DNA of 64,000 nt from Gammaproteobacteria bacterium. GTDB lineage: Bacteria; Pseudomonadota; Gammaproteobacteria; Steroidobacterales; Steroidobacteraceae. Shown here one piece after another: positions 59,442 to 64,000 of the stretch. The position numbers and the translations under genes were made by a program. The DNA is taken from the NCBI GenBank assembly GCA_025357835.1, contig JANYLM010000094.1, forward strand, positions 1 to 64,000, written 5' to 3'. A model generated the notes under the pieces. The model saw only the letters and a list, made by a program, of their open reading frames with translations. It was not told the origin of the DNA and did no database searches. The stretch's first letter is position 1, and the number at the start of each line of letters is the position of its first letter.

Positions 59442-60026
59442 TCACTTTCCCGGTCTTTGCGTCTGGACGAATTCAGCGCGGCTGCGCAGCGCGCGCAACA
59501 TCTTCGGCAAGTCGCGCCGCAGGGCCGCGCGCACGATCCAGTGCGGAACCCAAAAGCCCGGCGCCAGATCGATCGCGTAGCGTGCGATGGTGTAGTCCGC
59601 GTCGCTCTGCAAGCTCCATGAACCTCGAAGAACGCGCAAGTCCCCCGAGACGCGTTCGATCGACACGCGCGACGGTGGGTCATATGCCGCGCGGATTTCA
59701 TACGTCAGTTTGGGGACATACCAGGAATAATCCAACACATGTCGAATCCGCTGCCATGAACGATCCGGCGCCGTTTCCAGCACGTTGCATGCCACCAGGC
59801 CGGGAACCAAGTGCAAGGCCTCTGCGCAGCTCGTGATCAACTGCCAGACCACCTCGCGCCGTGCGTGCATTCTGACCGTTGCACGTGCACTGCCGCTCTG
59901 TTCGGCGGCGTCCAGCGACACGGCGACTTCGATATCGCCACTTTGAGCGGATTCCTGTGCAAGGTTGGCAGCGGGCCGCGCCGAGGCTGCGAATAACAGG
60001 AAAGCCATTGAGAATAAGGTGCGCAC
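59442..60026 (-). CDS. Exported SRPBCC/polyketide-cyclase-like protein
   Basis: The 194-residue product starts at GTG 60026 with a cleavable signal (residues 1-22). It has the SRPBCC (START-like) cavity fold: ATVRMHARREVVWQLITSCAEALHLVPGLVACNVLE (two pieces), WQRIRHVLDYSWYVPKLTYEIRAAYD, GDLRVLRGSWSLQ and the long C-terminal helix WIVRAALRRDLPKMLRALRSRAE. Such periplasmic members bind hydrophobic ligands or lipids; the ligand is not known. It is in an operon with the RidA-like lipoprotein gene. Confidence 0.8.
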   Translation of the reverse strand: MRTLFSMAFLLFAASARPAANLAQESAQSGDIEVAVSLDAAEQSGSARATVRMHARREVVWQLITSCAEALHLVPGLVACNVLETAPDRSWQRIRHVLDYSWYVPKLTYEIRAAYDPPSRVSIERVSGDLRVLRGSWSLQSDADYTIARYAIDLAPGFWVPHWIVRAALRRDLPKMLRALRSRAEFVQTQRPGK

Positions 60027-60101
60027 TGGTTAGTTTGACTCCGATCGACCCATACTGTTCGACAGATATAGCCACCTGGCGGATGTTATGGGCGGCCCGC
60101 A

Positions 60102-61802
60102 TCAGCGTCGAGCCCCCAGCCAGAGCTTCATTTTCGCCTCGAGGATGTCCAAGGGCATGGCCCCGTCCTTGAGGATCTCGGAATGAAATTCGCGGATATC
60201 GAAGCGCGCACCCAGCACCTGTTGTGCATGGCTGCGCAGCGCCTGAATCTTGATTTCCCCCACCTTGCACGCCAACGCCCTTCCGGGCTGCGCGATGAAG
60301 CGGTCGACCGTCGTGTCGGCATCGGCCGCATCGACCGCCAGCTGCGCACGAACATAGTCAGCCGCCTGGGCGCGTGTCCAACCTTTGGCATGCAAGCCCG
60401 TGTCGACGACCAGAGCCACTGCGCATTTCAATTGGCCTAGTAGCGCGCCCCTCAGGGCTTCATCGTCTCGGTATAGGCCCAGTTCCTCGCCAAGGGATGC
60501 GGCATAAAGCGCCCAGCCATCGGCGAAGCCGGACTCGTCGCCGAATCTGCGAAATCTGGGTAAGTCAGTTCGCTCTTGCTGAAGTGCGGATTGAAAGTGG
60601 CGTCCCGGTATCGCCTCCTGCAGAAAACTGGCGATTGCCGAGCTCATGGGCCGCGCGGGCGCCGTCGCCGTATTCACATAGAGGGTGGCGGGTGTCCTAC
60701 CGTCCGGCGCGGCGCTTTGGTAGGCCGGCTGTGTCGCTGCGGCGCTCGCGGGACCGAATGCACGAATCTCGAAATCTGCCTGCGGAACAGCGGAGAATAG
60801 GCTCGGCATGCTCGCAAGAGCTTGCACTTTCAGTTCTTGGTACGCGCTCAGCACCGCACCTAGGTCAGCAGCCGCAGCGACCGGCGGCGCGCCTGCGGGC
60901 AGCGTGACTAGGCGCGCTCGAATGCGTTCTACTTCCGCCACGCCGAGGCCGTGAATCTCGCTCGCCGTCAATTCAGTGCCGGTGGCGAGCTTGACCCGGT
61001 AGGCGTACCAGGACGGTCCTAGCGGCAGAGCCGACAACGCGACGCCGGCTCTTGCCCGCGGCAGGTATTCACTTTGAATGAAATCGTGCAATTCACGATA
61101 GGCGGGCAATAGCTCTTTCTTGACCGCGCCGGTGAGATTGGATGTCAGGCGCGATCGCTCGGGCTCGCCGATGGCCCCGGGCATGGCCCCTACCGCGAGA
61201 TAAAACACATTCGAGGAAGTGTCCTTGCCCAAATCCTGCAGCACGGGCAGCGTTCGCTCCATCAGCACCCTCGGCGATGTGTATCCACGCCTCATTCCCT
61301 CACGCATATTGGCAATCGCCTGCCTCGTCCACAATACATTGCTGTCGATCCGCGCCGGCCAATTCTCATAGTCCTTGGCGCTCCCCACCGGGTGCTGCCC
61401 CAAACTTAAAGCGGCGCGCGCGAATTGCTGCGGCAATCCATCGAAAGGATCGACCGGCAGCAGTTCGGTCGGGTAGGTAAAGCCCTCGATGGCCAACTCG
61501 CGGCGCCTCTTGAAGATGTCGTAAGTCAACTGGGCGTCGGCGCCCAAACGAGCGCGCGGAACGGCGAGAACCTCGGCGAGATAGTGGCGCTCCAGCGCCA
61601 AAGAATCCGCCATGAATTGCGGCGAGAGGGGATTGCCGGGGGCTGGATGCTCCTCCCAATAGCGATCCACGATTCGAGTCAAATCGTCGCGCGGTTCCCC
61701 CGCATTCGCAGTTTGGGATGGGGCGGGCTTGGGCGCGGCCCCGCAGCCGGCGAGCCCTACAAAGACGAGTGCGAGCGAAACCTTTGACGAAAATCGGGTC
61801 AT
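60102..61802 (-). CDS. DUF885 lipoprotein, altered metal-site motif
   Basis: The 566-residue product has a lipoprotein signal (LAGC, Cys20) and the all-helical DUF885 domain, thought to be metallopeptidase-like. Family motifs are recognisable: the region PAYRELHDFIQSEYLPRARAGVALSALPLG, GVAEVERIRARL, and FADGWALYAASLGEELGLY. The usual HEAxPGHH stretch is QEAIPGRHF at about residues 395-403, so two of the conserved histidines are replaced by Gln and Arg. If those bind the metal, the protein may be inactive or use another site. It is upstream of the SRPBCC gene, 75 bases apart. Confidence 0.85.
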   Translation of the reverse strand: MTRFSSKVSLALVFVGLAGCGAAPKPAPSQTANAGEPRDDLTRIVDRYWEEHPAPGNPLSPQFMADSLALERHYLAEVLAVPRARLGADAQLTYDIFKRRRELAIEGFTYPTELLPVDPFDGLPQQFARAALSLGQHPVGSAKDYENWPARIDSNVLWTRQAIANMREGMRRGYTSPRVLMERTLPVLQDLGKDTSSNVFYLAVGAMPGAIGEPERSRLTSNLTGAVKKELLPAYRELHDFIQSEYLPRARAGVALSALPLGPSWYAYRVKLATGTELTASEIHGLGVAEVERIRARLVTLPAGAPPVAAAADLGAVLSAYQELKVQALASMPSLFSAVPQADFEIRAFGPASAAATQPAYQSAAPDGRTPATLYVNTATAPARPMSSAIASFLQEAIPGRHFQSALQQERTDLPRFRRFGDESGFADGWALYAASLGEELGLYRDDEALRGALLGQLKCAVALVVDTGLHAKGWTRAQAADYVRAQLAVDAADADTTVDRFIAQPGRALACKVGEIKIQALRSHAQQVLGARFDIREFHSEILKDGAMPLDILEAKMKLWLGARR

Positions 61803-61866
61803 GAACTGATTATAAGCCGGTAGGTAGGTTCATAATTCGCAGCTTACGAATTCGGGAGCAAGCCCT

Positions 61867-63153
61867 ATGTTAGTCGGAGCAAGTCCGCGACGCGTCGCCA
61901 TTGTCGGCGGCGTGCGCATTCCGTTTGTACGGGGTAACGGCGCCTATGCTCAAGTGGGCAATCAAGAGATGCTGACCGCCGCGCTGCGCGGCGTGGTCGA
62001 GCGCTACGGCCTGCAGGGCCAGCGACTGGACGACGTCGCCGCGGGCGCGGTCATGAAACACTCGAGTCAATGGAATTTGACGCGCGAATCGGTACTTGGG
62101 TCCGGCCTGGCCGCCGAAACTCCGGGGCTCGATTTGCAGCGCGCCTGCGGCACCAGTCTGGAGGCAGCGATTACCCTTGGCAACAAGATTGCGCTCGGCC
62201 AGATCGATTGCGCGATCGCGGCGGGGGTCGATACCGTGAGCGATCCGCCCGTGGTCTATCCTCGGAGCCTGCAGCAGCTTTTACTGCGCAGTTATCGCGG
62301 CAGGACCTTGAGCGAGCGCGTGGGCCCTTGGCTCGGTTTGCGACCGCAGCATCTGCGGCCGGTTCTGCCGGGAATAGCAGAGCCCCGTACCGGCATGTCC
62401 ATGGGCGAGAGCACGGAGCTCATGGTGAAGACCTGGGGAATAACGCGCGCCCAGCAGGACCAACTGGCACTGGAAAGTCATCAAAAAGCCGCGGCCGCCT
62501 ACGCTTCAGGGTTCTACAAGGAGCTGGTGCACGACTATCTGGGCGTTACTCAGGATAATAATATCCGCAGCGACACGAGTCTGGAAAAGCTGGCCAAGCT
62601 CAAGCCTGTTTTCGACGCCTCGGGGGCCGGCACCCTGACCGCGGGGAATTCGACACCGATGACGGATGGCGCCTCGGCGGTGCTGCTGGCGTCCGAAACT
62701 TGGGCGCGCGAGCGCGACTTGCCGGTGCTGGCCTACTTGAGTTACGGCAAGGTGGCCGCCGTGGACTATTTCGACAAGAAGGAGGGCTTGCTCATGGCGC
62801 CGGCCTACGCCCTGCCCCGAATGCTGAGTGACGCTGGTCTTTCGCTCCAGGACTTCGATTTCTATGAAATCCATGAGGCTTTCGCGGGACAGGTTCTGTG
62901 CACGCTCAAGGCCTGGGCCGACCCGATATTCTGCCGCGACAAGCTAAGACTGCCGGGCCCCCTCGGCACAATCGACCGATCCAAACTCAATGTAAAGGGC
63001 GGCAGCCTGGCGATGGGCCACCCCTTCGCCGCGACCGGCGCGCGCATCGTCGCCACGCTGGCGAAGATTCTTGATGAAAATCAAGCCAAACGCGGCCTGA
63101 TTTCGCTCTGCACGGCGGGCGGCATGGGTGTGACGGCCATTCTCGAGCGTTGA
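61867..63153 (+). CDS. fadI: Acetyl-CoA acyltransferase (thiolase), FadI type
   Basis: Last step of fatty-acid beta-oxidation: cleaves 3-ketoacyl-CoA. The 428-residue product has the nucleophile Cys94 (QRACGTSLEA), the HEAFAGQVL active-site His (FadI-branch form of NEAFA), GGSLAMGHPFAATGAR and the second Cys in LCTAGGMGV. The longer insert between the two halves fits FadI/trifunctional beta subunits. No fadJ is next to it in the window; a separate multifunctional subunit would be needed. The next gene (succinate-semialdehyde dehydrogenase) follows in the same direction. Confidence 0.93.
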   Translation: MLVGASPRRVAIVGGVRIPFVRGNGAYAQVGNQEMLTAALRGVVERYGLQGQRLDDVAAGAVMKHSSQWNLTRESVLGSGLAAETPGLDLQRACGTSLEAAITLGNKIALGQIDCAIAAGVDTVSDPPVVYPRSLQQLLLRSYRGRTLSERVGPWLGLRPQHLRPVLPGIAEPRTGMSMGESTELMVKTWGITRAQQDQLALESHQKAAAAYASGFYKELVHDYLGVTQDNNIRSDTSLEKLAKLKPVFDASGAGTLTAGNSTPMTDGASAVLLASETWARERDLPVLAYLSYGKVAAVDYFDKKEGLLMAPAYALPRMLSDAGLSLQDFDFYEIHEAFAGQVLCTLKAWADPIFCRDKLRLPGPLGTIDRSKLNVKGGSLAMGHPFAATGARIVATLAKILDENQAKRGLISLCTAGGMGVTAILER

Positions 63154-63245
63154 CGGTATCGATGAACACGATATCCTTCGCGCCTGCTCGGTACCGCGCC
63201 GCTACAAATTCCTGCATCGATAAATAGGTTAAATAGAAGACACTC

Positions 63246-64000
63246 ATGAAACTCAAAGATCCACTCCTGCTGCGCGAGTTGTGCTTTATTGACGGCGACT
63301 GGGCGCCCGCGGACGACGGCGCCACCTTGCCCGTACACAATCCCGCCACGTCCCAAAAGCTGGGATCGATCCCGAACATGGGTGCCATGGAGACCCGTCG
63401 CGCGATTTCAGCCGCGGCCGCGGCGCTGCCGTCCTGGGCGGCCCGCACCGCAAAAGACCGAGCGACGGTGCTGCGGCGTTGGTTCGACCTGATTCTCCTG
63501 CACCAAGACGACCTTGCCATGCTCATGACGGCGGAACAGGGCAAGCCCCTCGCCGAGTCCAAGGGAGAAATCTCTTACGCGGCCTCCTTCATCGAATGGT
63601 TTGCGGAAGAAGCCAAGCGCGTATATGGCGATGTCATCCCCGGTCATCAGGTCGATAAGCGAATTCTCGTGCTGCGCCAGCCCGTGGGCGTGGTCGCCGC
63701 CATCACGCCCTGGAACTTTCCGGCCGCGATGATTACGCGCAAGGCCGGGCCCGCGCTGGCGGCCGGATGCACGATGGTTTGTAAGCCGGCAACCCAGACC
63801 CCGTATTCTGCCCTCGCGTTGGCCGAGCTCGCCCACAGGGCGGGCATCCCCAAGGGAGTATTCAATGTCATCACCGGAGCTGCGGCCGCCATCGGCGGCG
63901 AGATGACCTCGAACCCTGCGGTGCGCAAACTGACTTTTACCGGTTCCACCGAAATCGGCAAGAAGCTGATGGCCCAATGCGCAGCATCGGTTAAGAAGGT
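63246..64000 (+). CDS. gabD: NAD(P)+ succinate-semialdehyde dehydrogenase, N-terminal part (cut by window edge)
   Basis: From ATG 63246 the frame is open to the window end (about 251 residues of an expected 480). The start MKLKDPLLLRELCFIDGDW, VHNPATSQKLGSIPNMG, ALPSWAARTAKDRATVLRRW and FIEWFAEEAKRVYGDVIP match GabD closely. The cofactor motif TPWNFP (about residue 154), KPATQTPYSALALAELA and FTGSTEIGKKLM are present. The catalytic Glu and Cys would come after the window end. The enzyme oxidises succinate semialdehyde to succinate in GABA breakdown; the true substrate could be another semialdehyde. Confidence 0.9.
   Translation, partial: MKLKDPLLLRELCFIDGDWAPADDGATLPVHNPATSQKLGSIPNMGAMETRRAISAAAAALPSWAARTAKDRATVLRRWFDLILLHQDDLAMLMTAEQGKPLAESKGEISYAASFIEWFAEEAKRVYGDVIPGHQVDKRILVLRQPVGVVAAITPWNFPAAMITRKAGPALAAGCTMVCKPATQTPYSALALAELAHRAGIPKGVFNVITGAAAAIGGEMTSNPAVRKLTFTGSTEIGKKLMAQCAASVKK

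Overview
The window looks like a GC-rich gammaproteobacterial chromosome, probably from the Xanthomonadales/Nevskiales/Steroidobacterales neighbourhood. This is inferred from gene content and codon use; there is no rRNA to confirm it. Supporting signs are the sigma-70 X6-type ECF factor beside a Hanks kinase, CysG-type siroheme synthase, HrpB, RluF, FadI, DsbD, PII and BamA-like proteins, many GTG/TTG starts, and 4-nt stop/start overlaps.

Region 1 (1-10360) is accessory DNA. It opens with an IS6-family transposase tail. A 182-bp sequence at 301-482 recurs, diverged, at 10177-10359, where it adjoins and enters the 3' end of a tRNA gene, so this looks like a tandem integration site. Between the copies lie a minus-strand envelope operon (two lipoproteins, a DUF4412 protein, an OmpA-like protein), a DUF4926 protein, an ECF sigma factor with a Ser/Thr kinase and TPR protein that appear to be one frameshifted gene, a transposase remnant and a 5'-truncated potassium channel gene. 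The tRNA gene (10349-10651, minus) is an Ile(CAU)-type tRNA whose anticodon loop is split by a 229-nt group I intron.

Region 2 (10.7-33.2 kb) is mostly housekeeping: hrpB, a MATE exporter, alkB, an amino-acid permease, a cation-diffusion exporter, RNase T2 and a TfoX-like protein. It also holds a minus-strand operon of two alpha/beta hydrolases, an ornithine-cyclodeaminase homologue and a serine hydrolase, an intact kinase-TPR paralogue, ilvA, dsbD and rluF.

Region 3 (33.4-43.8 kb) is centred on sulfate assimilation: a CysI-type sulfite reductase with a DUF934 partner, a TauE/SafE permease, cysB, an iron-sulfur APS/PAPS reductase, cysG and cysK, then a DctA-type transporter. A 40-bp sequence is conserved between the control region before tauE and the cysB-cysH divergent region and is a good CysB operator candidate.

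Region 4 (44.1-64 kb) carries gloA, divergent acetolactate synthase subunits, a BamA-like protein, a PII protein, a ferredoxin reductase/ferredoxin pair, pyruvate carboxylase, isoaspartyl peptidase, gshA, an exported RidA-like lipoprotein, a DUF885 lipoprotein, fadI and the start of a succinate-semialdehyde dehydrogenase gene cut by the window edge.
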